From Microbulbifer sp. TB1203 (GTDB taxonomy: Bacteria > Pseudomonadota > Gammaproteobacteria > Pseudomonadales > Cellvibrionaceae): a stretch of DNA of 64,000 nucleotides. The notes under the pieces were generated by a model. That model saw only the letters and a program-made list of their open reading frames with translations. It had not been told where the DNA came from and did not search any database. Numbering within the stretch: the first letter of the stretch is position 1; the number at the start of each line of letters is the position of its first letter. The stretch spans positions 2,243,501-2,307,500 of the forward strand of contig NZ_CP116899.1 in the NCBI RefSeq assembly GCF_030997045.1, read 5' to 3'. A program made the position numbers and the translations under genes. Shown piece after piece: positions 48,701 to 56,961 of this stretch.

Positions 48701-48926
48701 GAAAGCGGTTTGCCTTGAGATTCTGATGGATGCGGTGGATATTTTCCGGCAATCGCGCCCCGAAGTCTTCGGCTTCTACGCCGTCCACACCGGGAGCAGA
48801 TCGCTTGTTGAGGTTAGCCCAGCCCCGCGTCAGCAAACCGGGATTCAGTTCTCCATATAAATTCTGAAACCGGTGCCGGGGATGGGTACGTGCTTTAAAT
48901 GCTATGGCGTTTAAGGCGGTTGTCAT
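45768..48926 (-). CDS. Outer intron reverse transcriptase/maturase, split by inner intron
   Basis: Two coding parts: 48926-48170 (252 codons plus one base) and 46300-45768 (two bases plus 177 codons with stop). Excision of the inner intron gives a continuous 429-residue protein reading ..LIRYADD-FVVAFQYRDEA... N-terminus HRFQNLYGELN..SAPGVDGVEAEDF, RT blocks PKANGAERPLGLPTIEDKLVQQ, DADIKGFFDN-like VEADIKGFFDNMDH, GTPQGGVISPVLANIYLHYVLD, and a maturase end NRRSQKRSFNWGGLKEML. Without splicing, translation would run into intron sequence after YADD and end at 47619. Confidence 0.88.
46301..48169 (-). mobile_element. Inner group II intron inside the outer intron's RT gene
   Basis: 1869 nt. 5' end GTGCGCCACG at 48169; 3' end ..CTCGAC at 46301; domain V at 46340-46374 (GAGCCGGATGAGCGGAGACG.., ..CGTCCGGTTCT). 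Boundaries are fixed by the reading frame of the host RT: exon ..GCGGACGACT joins TTGTTGTAGCG.. to give Y-A-D-D-F-V-V-A. It encodes its own RT ending 4 nt before domain V. Confidence 0.88.
46378..47622 (-). CDS. ltrA: Inner intron reverse transcriptase/maturase
   Basis: 414 residues, intact. ITKRQVWEAYKRVKANKGGEGVDGQ start, RT blocks IPKADGGVRPLGIPTVADRVAQ, DLDIRGFFDNIDHELL, GTPQGGVVSPLLANLFLHHTFD, PFERYADDSVCHC (active site YADD), then domain X with GWINYYSAFYKSALYTTLRRID. No HNH endonuclease. It belongs to a lineage different from the host intron's RT, so the inner intron arrived independently. Confidence 0.93.
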   Translation of the reverse strand: MNQAKSFPITKRQVWEAYKRVKANKGGEGVDGQTLEMFEEKLEGNLYKLWNRLASGSYIPPPVKRVEIPKADGGVRPLGIPTVADRVAQMVVKQALEPDLERHFHPDSYGYRPGKSARQAIGQARKRCWRNDWVVDLDIRGFFDNIDHELLMRAVRHHTQDKWVLLYIERWLTAPVQLNGGALQERTKGTPQGGVVSPLLANLFLHHTFDAWMQRHYPSIPFERYADDSVCHCRTRKQAEHLKNALEQRFADCGLELHPEKTKIVYCKDDDRRLDYPATSFDFLGYTFRPRRSKNRKGKFFINFSPAISNKAAKAIRQEVRSWKLHLRSDKSLEDLARMFNAVIRGWINYYSAFYKSALYTTLRRIDRRLVIWATRKFKRLRGHRRRATHWLERIARRQPGLFAHWRLLHGQAG

Positions 48927-49475
48927 AGTGGTTTCCAGCCCTACCCTGTCCGGACTATGTTTCTGTTAAACGCCACGATTCCATTGTCGGCCCCTTCGCC
49001 ATGCAAGCGGCTTTCCCGCTTTCGGACTACTATGAACCGATCCGACTTCCAAGGGGCCTTCGTTCGCCTCGCGTTTTACTCGGCAGCCCTACCCACTTCC
49101 TGCGGGAACCTCCTTGGATCTCACAAGTTCCTGTCGCATCTCTTTACACATGCCACGGTTTGATAACTCCGCTGGCTCGCCACAACCTCGCCCTTGGCGG
49201 CTGTTTTGCATGGACTTCGACGGCGTTACAAGCCTCGTCAACCAGGATTCGCTATTTTCGGAGCGATACCAACACTTCAGGCGCACGGCACGCCCTATGG
49301 CCTATGTAATTCTCTGTCTACGCTTCACGCTGCTTGTTCGCCTTGTGCTTCCTGCCACACAAATATTCCTAATTTCCGGGTTCCGCACAGCGCGCAAGAC
49401 TCGATACGGGTGGCTGGCTAGGCCTTACCCGACAGGGACTTTCACCCTGCAAGATGCGACAAGCTTTGCTTGTCG

Positions 49476-49592
49476 CACTAACGCCGCAATCAGCCGCGGC
49501 TTACTTTGTTTGCTTTTTGCACGAAAATGGGAGCGTAGCGACCGTGCAAAAAGTGCACAAAGTAAGACGTCGGCTGCATTGCATCGTTATGC
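49476..49592 (-). other. attC of cassette 4, core entered by group II intron
   Basis: Cores CACTAAC (49476-49482; its first three bases are intron sequence) and GTTATGC (49586-49592). Arms pair as GCCGCAATCAGCCG with CGGCTGCATTGC and CTTACTTTGT with ACAAAGTAAG, plus TTTTTGCAC/GTGCAAAAA at the tip. Intron insertion is after GTTA of the minus-strand core. Confidence 0.85.
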
Positions 49593-49955
49593 ATTGGAGT
49601 GCCACAGGCCCACCAGTAGAACGATAAGTGTACCGAGCCCCAATGAAAATAGAATGAGATCTCGAACTACAATACGTATGTTTTTACGTGATAGCTCCCT
49701 CTCTAGGTGCACCATTTGTTCTTCAGAGAGAGGGTTTTCTACTTTATGCCTCCCACCTTTTATGAGAAGAACTGCATCATGATGCTGTTTTTCATCAAGT
49801 ACCCATACTCCGTATGTTCTAGGCCCTCCTCCCGTGTAGAAATGGCTGTTGTTACTTTTAAATACTCCTACATGAGTAGGAATTCCTCGCTCTCTTAATT
49901 TGAAAGCAAAGTTAACTGCGTCATCTTGTTGTTTGAAATCTCGGACGATTTTCAT
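49587..49955 (-). CDS. Cassette 4: small protein with C-terminal membrane helix
   Basis: 122 residues. A soluble 95-residue part (MKIVRDFKQQDDAVNFAFKLRERGIPTHVGVFKSN.. resembling the DUF2007-like signal-transducing fold) and one C-terminal helix (LILFSLGLGTLIVLLVGLW). Starts 6 bp behind the preceding attC core, and its TAA stop lies inside the GTTATGC core of its own attC, an unusually compact cassette. Confidence 0.68.
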   Translation of the reverse strand: MKIVRDFKQQDDAVNFAFKLRERGIPTHVGVFKSNNSHFYTGGGPRTYGVWVLDEKQHHDAVLLIKGGRHKVENPLSEEQMVHLERELSRKNIRIVVRDLILFSLGLGTLIVLLVGLWHSNA

Positions 49956-49967
49956 TTATGCATAACG

Positions 49968-51732
49968 AGGCTGTAGAAAAACTATTTCGGAGAATCAGCT
50001 CTTCCAGCCATATTTTGATTGATCATTGAACCCGATTAAAACACAGTCCTTTCACATAGTCATCCAATCTGCGCAGCCAATAGAGAGGCTTCGTCAAGAG
50101 CCTTCTGGCTCAGTGAATCGCTCCATAATTCATCAGCTTTTCAATGTTATGCACCAAACAGAACATCCGCCATTGCCCCTGGACCTTGTCCAGGCCGCGT
50201 AACGTGAATCGATTTAGGCCCTTGTTGGTGCCTGTATTGCCAAATACCGGCTCCACCACGGACATTCGGTGCCCGTAGATCAACTTTCCTTCCTGGCTGT
50301 CGATGCGTCGCTTCATCCAATCTGTCGCGGTGTGGCCATTGGTCACTGTAATCGAGACCTGGCGACCGTGCCCCTCCCTTGTGTCGGCGGCACTTGGATT
50401 GCGCATACACTGGTCTTTCAGTTGGCAGCTGCGACAGTCGGTCAGGTTACCTTCAAAGACCAGCTTTCTTTTACCTTTGACAGGTCGAGATTCACCAACG
50501 AACCAAAGAGACTTTCCGGCCGGACAGATACAGATCTTGTTCTTGGCATCGATTTGAAATTCGCTGGCCGGGATGATCTTCTTCTGGCCTTTGGCATTGT
50601 ACTGATTCCGCTTACCATACTTCTTTTTCTGCTTAGAGAAAGCTTTGTCTCTGGATCGGAACTTATTGTCAGGGATGTAGGCGTTGATGTTCTCTTTGCG
50701 GAGATAATCATTATTCTCCTCACTGGAGAACCCGGTATCTGCGGTTATGATTACCTGACTTTTGAGGATATCGTCATGGATTCCGGTATCACGATACCGC
50801 TTTCTGATACCGTCCAGAATCGACTTCAACGTATGCTGTTCCTGGCCGGAGCCAAAGGCCTGGGCTTCGACAATGATCTGGTGTTCCTTATCGACGGCGG
50901 CGATACCGTTGTAGCCCTGTATTGTGCCTTTGCTGGTGGTCATTTTGGCGGATTCGTTATCGGTGATGTTGCTCTTTACTTCTTTCTGGTTCTTTCCTTG
51001 CCCCTTCCTTGGGGTTGCCGTCTTTAGGAACTGATCAATCTTGTCGAAGTGCTTTTGGAGGGTTTCAGTGGCCTGGGCGAGCTGCTTCTTTCGGTCTCGC
51101 TCTTTGGGCTTTCGCCCGTCGAGCCGTTTGTGCTCTTCGATGCAATGCCGGATCTTCTTCTGGATTTTGTCTCGCTTCTGTTCCAGTTCTTTGAAAGTGC
51201 CGGAATGCTCTTTGGAGGCGTCTGAGGGCATCTTGCAGCCGTCAATGGCAAAGAGTTCATTGCCCAGTAGGCCCTGCTGGTCGCAGACAAGCAGTACCTG
51301 CTCGAAGACAGACTCAATGGCGTCGGGGTAGCCGCTGACAAAGCTCGCGATACTGGTGAAGTGGGGGACGGTGTCGCAGGAAAGGGCTTTGAAGATGATG
51401 TTGTTTTCACATTGCCATTGGATCTCGCGGCTGGAGGTGATGCCTTTGGCGTAAGCAAACAGGATGATCTTGAGCAGAATCGCTGGATCGTAAGCGGCTC
51501 TGCCGCCCTGATCATTGCTGTATTTGTCGTAGAAGGGGAGAGGTCTATACGCCCGTCGATCAAACGGTGGAGAGTGAACTCGAAAGTGCCAGGCTGGAGT
51601 TGGTCTTCGAAGTTAATGACGACCATGGCGTCCTGGCTGTAGCTGTATTTTCTGAAATTTGGCATATCCCCTCCCTTTGAGGGTCAAATTTTACCAAAAA
51701 ACGCTGGGTTTTAAGAGTTTTTCTACAGCCTG
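49968..51732 (-). mobile_element. IS1182-family element, copy B (frameshifted)
   Basis: 1765 bp, same terminal repeats as copy A (49968-49983; 51716-51731) and same AACG duplication (49964-49967, 51733-51736). One base shorter than copy A because of a GGGGG to GGGG loss near 51537. Confidence 0.88.
50110..51665 (-). pseudogene. IS1182-family transposase, copy B, frameshifted
   Basis: Reads like copy A over its whole length, but the loss of one G near 51537 shifts the frame after LIDGRIDLSP (about residue 44). The remaining 373 codons downstream of an internal ATG (51231) keep the catalytic core. Only a few other substitutions separate it from copy A, so the duplication is recent. It might be complemented in trans by copy A. 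Confidence 0.88.
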
Positions 51733-51843
51733 AACGTTGCCAGCTGGGGCGGCCTGCGCTGTTTATGCGCGTAGCGCATAGCGTAGGCCGTCCCGCGGAG
51801 GCGCGCAGCGCCGGAGCGTACAGCCTGGCCTTGTTATGGCGGA

Positions 51844-52323
51844 CTACCACTGAGCTGACTTATGGCATTCAAGAGAGCCGCACTTTAAGGATTCTAAATG
51901 AGCCAGGTAACTTTTTAGTGCTTCCATTCTACTTTTTGTCATCTGCAAGATACAGTACTGCTCGTTCCATTCACCTCTTGCTATTGAAGATTTGTCCATG
52001 AATAGGCACGTACTATCTTTGAACTCAATCCATTTTTCTTGCGCTGACATAAACTCATTTTTTGCTTTGCTTGCACTTTCATTATTCTCGATCTGAGTCA
52101 GTACTTTTTCATAGATAGAGCTCAGCTCACTTTCTGCTTCTACAATTCTCAGATAGTTGCACCCTGTGACTCCCCAATTTGAACCGAGATCACAAGGCTT
52201 AACGAAAGTATCTCCTTTACATAATAAATCGCCAGAATGTTCCATGCCAGAACAGGCGCCTCCTTCTTCTGAAGCAAACACAACACCAGATAGAAAAAAC
52301 AAAACAAGGAAAATATTTCTCAT
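51844..52323 (-). CDS. Cassette 3: exported LprI/DUF1311-like protein
   Basis: 159 residues. Signal peptide (IFLVLFFLSGVVFAS). The pattern ESELSSIYEKVLTQIE..FMSAQEKWIEFKDSTCLFMD..QYCILQMTKSRMEAL fits the LprI/DUF1311 domain, some members of which inhibit lysozyme. Eight cysteines suggest disulfides in the periplasm. The gene starts 23 bp behind the attC core and ends 5 bp before its own attC. Confidence 0.75.
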   Translation of the reverse strand: MRNIFLVLFFLSGVVFASEEGGACSGMEHSGDLLCKGDTFVKPCDLGSNWGVTGCNYLRIVEAESELSSIYEKVLTQIENNESASKAKNEFMSAQEKWIEFKDSTCLFMDKSSIARGEWNEQYCILQMTKSRMEALKSYLAHLESLKCGSLECHKSAQW

Positions 52324-52345
52324 AAATACTGTCTCTACGTATTTG

Positions 52346-52586
52346 CCATAACGAGGCTGTAGAAAAACTCCGGCCTTTCGTTCTGGTTATATTTTGCCCA
52401 GAAAATCGCGCTCCTACGTGAATTCTGGACCTGTTTTGTATGGCGAAAAGCATTTCAGAGCACTCTCCGCACGAAAAATTTGCCACTTCAAGAAGTGCTC
52501 GAGTTTTTCTACAGCCTGAACGCCCGCAGCACGCGCGTTTTTTGAGCGCAGCGAAAAACACGTCGCCGTGGCTGCGCTTGTTATGC
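52346..52586 (-). other. attC of cassette 2, split by a MITE
   Basis: Left core CCATAAC (52346-52352), right core GTTATGC (52580-52586). Right of the insertion, GCCCGCAGCACG pairs roughly with CGTGGCTGCGC and TTTTTTGAGCG with CGCAGCGAAAAA. Confidence 0.75.
52354..52518. mobile_element. 165-bp MITE with IS1182-type ends
   Basis: Terminal repeats AGGCTGTAGAAAAACT (52354-52369) and AGTTTTTCTACAGCCT (52502-52517), identical to those of the two full IS copies, and AACG direct repeats (52350-52353, 52519-52522). The 130 bp between carry no frame and do not resemble the IS interior. It is presumably mobilised by the IS1182-type transposase. Confidence 0.82.
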
Positions 52587-53347
52587 TTCGCGGATTTACA
52601 ACTGAGATCGAACATATTTCTTGTAGTTACCGGTAATGAAGCCAATAGGCCCCATTCCCGGTAGAAATTTATCGAGAAAGAAATCTACACCGCTGAATAT
52701 AGTTCCCGATATTGGTTCAAGAGAACCCAGTCCTGTAGAGGATAACCACCGCAAGCCCTTCGCATTGTCTGTTCTAATAACTTCCCCCAATCTCTTCCTC
52801 CAGCTATATATGATATCTTTAATTTCTTGATCCGACATGTTCAAAGATTTATGAATCCAATTACGGAAGGCGGCAGCCTCATCAGATTCACGAAGCTTTA
52901 TCAAAGAGTCTATATCAAATTTCGAGCCGACAGGTAATGTAGGAATGTCTGCAATTTCAATAATTCTGGTCAGTTCGCCTCGAGTGTCATTTTCGGTCAG
53001 AACTCCTGAAAGAAAATCGAGCCGTATTGCCGTTATACTAGCCTGGACAGGATTTAAACCAGCAATAGCATTGACAGCCTGCATCCGCTGAATCTGCAAG
53101 TTTGTTCCAGTTATTTCAAAAAAGCGTTTCTTGAATAATTCATGAATTTCAACATCATTCTTACCAAGAAGCGCGCCGAGATTTGTATTAATTTGAAATA
53201 CATCTTGCGACACTTCTTCTAACCCAATCTCGATGTTTAGAGCATACACCGGAATCGTATAATCTTTGGCCAGCGAATCCAACAACGTACTAGTTATTAG
53301 ATTTGGCTTTGAATTTAAGTCATCACGAAAATCATTGCTTGTATTAA

Positions 53348-54518
53348 GGAACCTCTGAATAAGTCCCAGCCAGATGGGGTAAAATAGCATTGAGCCAACG
53401 AAAATAGCACAAGCCATGCACCAAGTCAGCTTTGCCGAAGCCGAATACCGCAACAAGCGCCGCAAGACCCGCCGCGAGAAGTTCCTAGAGCAGATGGAAT
53501 CTCTGGTTCCCTGGGAGCGCCTGGAAGCGAAGATCGAGCCCTTTTATCCGAAGGCCGGGCGCGGTCGCCAACCGTACCCGCTACAGGTCATGCTGAGAAT
53601 CCATTGTATGCAGCTGTCCTACAACCTCAGTGATCCCGCGATGGAGGACTCACTTTACGAGATTGAGTCCATGCGCCATTTTAGCGGATTGACACTGACA
53701 GACCGAATTCCGGATGAAACCACTATCCTTAACTTCCGCCATCTACTTGAACAGCATCAACTTGGTCGCCAGCTATTTGAGGAGATCAATAGCCATCTCA
53801 AGAGTCATGGCATGCTGTTGAGAGAAGGCAGTATCGTGGATGCCACTATTATCGCTGCGCCGAGCTCAACCAAGAACCGGGAGAAGGCTCGAGATCCAGA
53901 GATGCACCAGACCAAGAAAGGCAACCAGTGGCATTTTGGTATGAAGATGCATATTGGCGTCGATGACGTGTTGGGAATCATTCATAGCGTGGACACAACC
54001 GCCGCAAATACGCATGACATTACCGCGACTGAGCAGGTTCTCCACGGAGAAGAAAAAAGAGTTTGGGGTGATTCTGGCTACACCGGCGCAGAGAACCGGG
54101 AAGAGCTCAAATATCGGGAAGTCGAATGGCATATAGCGATTAAACCGAGCAAGCAGAAAACCCTTCCCGGACAAGACGCCGTTCGGAAAATGGAAAAGAT
54201 CAAAGCTCAAATTCGGGCGAAGGTGGAGCACCCCTTCCGTTATATCAAGCGCGTGTTTGGCTACGATAAGGTACGCTATCGTGGGCTGGAGAAGAATACC
54301 GAACGCCTGTGTCTGTTGGCAGGCTTCACCAACCTGTTAATCGGGAGAAAATACCTGCCCGCCTAGGGGCAGTGCGCCTGAAATCCGCGGATAGCGGGCT
54401 TCAGGCAAGGAAAACTGGGAGAATTACGTGAAAACATCGGAAATTTGACTATAAAGCGATCGACTTTTTGACCCTCCCGGTTAATTCCCGAGGGAATGGC
54501 GAGTTGATCAGAGGTTCC
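53348..54518 (+). mobile_element. IS5-family element
   Basis: 1171 bp with 11-bp terminal inverted repeats GGAACCTCTGA (53348) and TCAGAGGTTCC (54508-54518). Flanks TTAA (53344-53347) and CTAA (54519-54522) are a near-perfect 4-bp target duplication of YTAR type. Inserted in the cassette 2 gene. Confidence 0.88.
53416..54366 (+). CDS. IS5-family transposase
   Basis: 316 residues. N-terminal DUF772-type region (YPLQVMLRIHCMQLSYNLSDPAMEDSLYEIESMRHFSGL), first Asp in GSIVDATIIAAPSS, second in RVWGDSGYTGAENR and Glu in RAKVEHPFRYIKRVFGY, the DDE triad of IS5. Intact and in opposite orientation to the gene it interrupts. Confidence 0.94.
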   Translation: MHQVSFAEAEYRNKRRKTRREKFLEQMESLVPWERLEAKIEPFYPKAGRGRQPYPLQVMLRIHCMQLSYNLSDPAMEDSLYEIESMRHFSGLTLTDRIPDETTILNFRHLLEQHQLGRQLFEEINSHLKSHGMLLREGSIVDATIIAAPSSTKNREKARDPEMHQTKKGNQWHFGMKMHIGVDDVLGIIHSVDTTAANTHDITATEQVLHGEEKRVWGDSGYTGAENREELKYREVEWHIAIKPSKQKTLPGQDAVRKMEKIKAQIRAKVEHPFRYIKRVFGYDKVRYRGLEKNTERLCLLAGFTNLLIGRKYLPA

Positions 54519-54985
54519 CTAAGTTGTGAACCGTCAATAACTCGTTTATTTGACAAAGTTACAGCGTGAAGCCTTTCAAGATCGTTTTTTGTAAGCTCAT
54601 TGCCTTTAGCATCTTTGTACGTGCGGGCCAATCTATCTTCAATATTTAAATTGCCAGACGTGTTTGGATTGACGTAAACAGTTTCGAAGGCAAACCGAAG
54701 CGGACAATTCAAGGGTCTATTTGCAAAAAGTCCTGGACTTTTGTGGTCACAGGTGGCCTGAGCTGTCGGGCCGCCACATTCCACTGCAATTCGTCCCTCT
54801 TGAATTAAATTGCAAAGCCCTTCAACTCCAATTGATTCGGAAATTCGAGGAATAATTGCAGGATTTGATATTATGATCGTCTCATATAGCAAAAATGATT
54901 CAACAAATTTCCCCGCATCAAACTTGCCATTATCAGCCGTGAGTCCATCATAGAGTGTGCTTGAAATCATCTACCATCTCTTTGA

Positions 54986-55088
54986 GCATAACGCCCTGGT
55001 AACTCGACGGAACGGAGTAGCTTGTTTTGTGCTACTAAAGCACAAAACAAGCTGCGCAGTGGAGGTCGAGTTGACCAGTTTGTTAGCA
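54986..55088 (-). other. attC of cassette 1 (intact)
   Basis: 103 bp. Outer cores GCATAAC (54986-54992) and GTTAGCA (55082-55088). Next pair CTGGTAACTCGAC / GTCGAGTTGACCAG. A perfect 15-bp tip AGCTTGTTTTGTGCT / AGCACAAAACAAGCT closes on ACTAA. Complete attC architecture; the clearest site in the array. Confidence 0.92.
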
Positions 55089-55344
55089 CTTTACTGTCTA
55101 GCCTCTTGCTCAAAAAATACAGTTAAATCGGATAATTTGGAATTTAGTACTCCAATTTTACCCTCAAAATACAATTTAAATGCCTGTTCTACCCATTCGG
55201 CTTGTTCAAAGACGTAGGCGCTCACCCAAAGTACTTCCTTTTCTTTTCCGAAGCCTAATAAGGTTTTTACCTTTTTAGGCTGAACTATGCCAACTAAATA
55301 GGCGTATTCATCCGAACTTCCAATGACTGAGACCCATAGATCTA

Positions 55345-56448
55345 CCTAATTACCATCTAAGGTAAGCCAAGCCGAGGAGTAAGCGCGCACAGGTCGAATC
55401 TGTGGTTAAAACGTATCCTAATTACCACTCTTGCTAAGTAACGATTACCTGTATATAAATACAGTTATCTCGTTGATCTGCAAGGGAATCCGCCATGGCT
55501 CGCAACAAGGTACAGTTCCAGAAGGGCATCAGTTTGACCAAATTCCTCAAGGAGCACGGAACCGAGGACCAGTGCTTCGATGCGCTCTGCCGGTGGCGAT
55601 GGCCAGACGGATTCCGCTGTCCCCACTGCGGGCATGACAAGTATTGCGACTTGTCTCACCGCAAGCTGAAGCAGTGCAACCGATGTCGCCGCCAGACGTC
55701 GATAACCTCGCGCACTATCTTCGACTCCACCAAGCTACCCCTTACCACCTGGTTTCTTGGTATCTTCCTCATTACCCAGGATAAGAAGGGCATCTCCTGC
55801 ATGGAGCTGGCCCGTCACCTGGGTATCTCCTACAACGCTGCCTGGCGCATGAAGCAGAAGCTCATGCAGGTAATGCTGGAGCGGGACCAGCACTACAAGC
55901 TGTCCGGCTTCATCGAGCTGGATGACGCCTATCTTGGCGGCGAGCGTACCGGATGCAAGCCAGGACGCGGCGCTGACGGCAAGACACCCTTTGTTGCCGC
56001 TGTTGAAACCACCAAGGAAGGCCAGCCATCCCGGATCAAGCTCTCCATCATCAAGGGTTTCCGAAGCACCGAGATTTCCGCCTGGAGTAAGCGCCATCTG
56101 AGTGAAGGCAGCACTGTCATCTCGGATGGCCTCGCGTGTTTCAATGCCGTCACTGAAGCAGGTTGCGCACACGATAAGATTGTCTGTGGTGGTGGCCGCG
56201 CTTCCGTTGAAGAGCCCGAGTTCTATTGGGTGAATACTGTACTCGGCAATTTAAAGAGCGCTTTGCGCAGTACCTACCACGCAATCCGGCCTAAATATGC
56301 GCAGCGCTATCTGGCGGAATTCCAGTACCGATTCAACCGCAGATTCGATCTTTGCGCGCTCATTCCCCGGCTTATCTACGCCTCTCTCCGGACTCCACCA
56401 ATGCCGGAAAGATTGCTTAAACTCGGCTTAGCTTAGGTGGTAATTAGG
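55345..56448 (+). mobile_element. IS1595-family element (ISXO2-like)
   Basis: 1104 bp with ends CCTAATTACCA / TGGTAATTAGG and the 8-bp palindromic target duplication TAGATCTA (55337-55344, 56449-56456), the duplication length usual for IS1595. Confidence 0.9.
55495..56436 (+). CDS. IS1595-family transposase
   Basis: 313 residues. N-terminal zinc ribbon with Cys42, Cys45, Cys61 and Cys64 (CPHCGHDKYC..CNRCRRQ), then the ISXO2-like DDE domain with GFIELDDAYLGGERTG, VISDGLACFNAV and the Asn-type third position near FYWVNTVLGNLKSAL. Intact. Confidence 0.94.
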   Translation: MARNKVQFQKGISLTKFLKEHGTEDQCFDALCRWRWPDGFRCPHCGHDKYCDLSHRKLKQCNRCRRQTSITSRTIFDSTKLPLTTWFLGIFLITQDKKGISCMELARHLGISYNAAWRMKQKLMQVMLERDQHYKLSGFIELDDAYLGGERTGCKPGRGADGKTPFVAAVETTKEGQPSRIKLSIIKGFRSTEISAWSKRHLSEGSTVISDGLACFNAVTEAGCAHDKIVCGGGRASVEEPEFYWVNTVLGNLKSALRSTYHAIRPKYAQRYLAEFQYRFNRRFDLCALIPRLIYASLRTPPMPERLLKLGLA

Positions 56449-56699
56449 TAGATCTATGTTCGATTGTTGATTCTTTACTGAAATAGTTGGTTCGGAGCCA
56501 CCATTGCTTTTCCCAACTTGGTCTTTCCATGGAAATTCACGGAATTCTTTTACAAAAATTTCGTAATTGGCATTTCCTTTTAAATCATATTGATCAAAAT
56601 CGTAACCTGCATATTGGATATCATAGGTAAAGGGACTCGCCATAATTGAACTACATAAAGTTACGAGAATTAATAAAAGTGGTAGATTTTTCATATGAT

Positions 56700-56706
56700 T
56701 GCTAAC
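56700..56706 (-). other. attI x cassette 1 recombination junction
   Basis: GTTAGCA on the minus strand (complement of 56700-56706), matching GTTRRRY. It separates the intI-proximal non-cassette sequence from the first cassette, whose gene starts 6 bp further on. Confidence 0.75.
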
Positions 56707-56718
56707 AGTTTATTCAAA

Positions 56719-56849
56719 AGCCTGGGGCTTTATATCTCCTTGGCTACTATTTACCGCGCTTTCCAAAATCAGGGATCTACATTTCTTTAAAATTCAAGGA
56801 CTTATCCAGGATCGATCAGATTTCAGCCGGAATTATAAAGCCCCAGGCT
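56719..56849. repeat. 131-bp inverted-repeat unit in attI region
   Basis: Perfect 16-bp inverted ends AGCCTGGGGCTTTATA (56719-56734, complement 56834-56849) enclose 99 AT-rich bp without a frame. Flanks CAAA and CAAG differ by one base. It may be a MITE or a structured transcript end. Confidence 0.6.
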
Positions 56850-56961
56850 CAAGTCGCCTGATTATATACTTAGCAATTGAATATAAGTAACCCACCAGGA
56901 AAATCAATAACTTACGCGATTTCTTCCAGAAATAGAAGCTCATGGCTCTTGAATTCAGCGG

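Larger units (their letters stand above)
45658..49478 (-). mobile_element. Outer group II intron inserted in attC (class C/IIC-like)
   Basis: 5' end GTGCGACAAGC at 49478; 3' end ..CCACGAC at 45658. Domain V is visible at 45697-45730 (AGCCGGATGCGG..CCGCACGTCCGGATCT) followed by a short domain VI. Joining the flanks gives GTTA|TACG, which restores an attC core GTTATAC at the end of cassette 4. The encoded reverse transcriptase is of the type found in attC-associated introns. It contains a second intron (46301-48169), so the net outer intron is 1952 nt. Confidence 0.85.
49960..51839 (-). other. attC of cassette 3, split by IS1182-type copy B
   Basis: Left core GCATAAC (49960-49966), right core GTTATGG (51833-51839). 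The body right of the IS (51733-51832) is nearly identical to that of the cassette 5 attC. The IS sits after GCATAACG, with AACG duplicated. Confidence 0.8.
52596..54970 (-). pseudogene. Cassette 2 gene (399 residues when rejoined), split by IS5-type element
   Basis: Begins MISSTLYDGLTADNGKFDAGKF at 54970, 16 bp behind the attC core, and ends at 52596. Taking out 53348-54518 and one 4-bp target copy gives exactly 400 codons, with the join ..VIDGSQL-NTSNDFRDD... No domain recognised. The N-terminal third has hydrophobic helices and a Cys pair (GGPTAQATCDHKSPG); the C-terminus (TIFSGVDFFLDKFLPGMGPIGFITGNYKKY) looks amphipathic. AT-rich. Possibly a defence or toxin-like cassette, but no evidence for that. 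Confidence 0.75.
55091..56694 (-). pseudogene. Cassette 1 gene (163 residues when rejoined), split by IS1595-type element
   Basis: Starts MKNLPLLLILVTLCSSIMAS at 56694 (signal peptide), 6 bp behind the attI/cassette junction, and runs to the IS. After removal of 55345-56448 and one TAGATCTA copy the frame continues ..QSNIDL-WVSVIGSSDEYAYLVG..FEQEARQ to a TAA at 55091-55093, 2 bp from its attC: 492 nt, 164 codons. Exported protein of unknown function. With the IS in place, only 88 residues are made. Confidence 0.8.

Noticed and set aside
56832..56866. Assigned cassette promoter Pc
   Set aside because: Two TATAAT matches on the minus strand, but no acceptable -35 at 16-18 bp, so I did not call a promoter.
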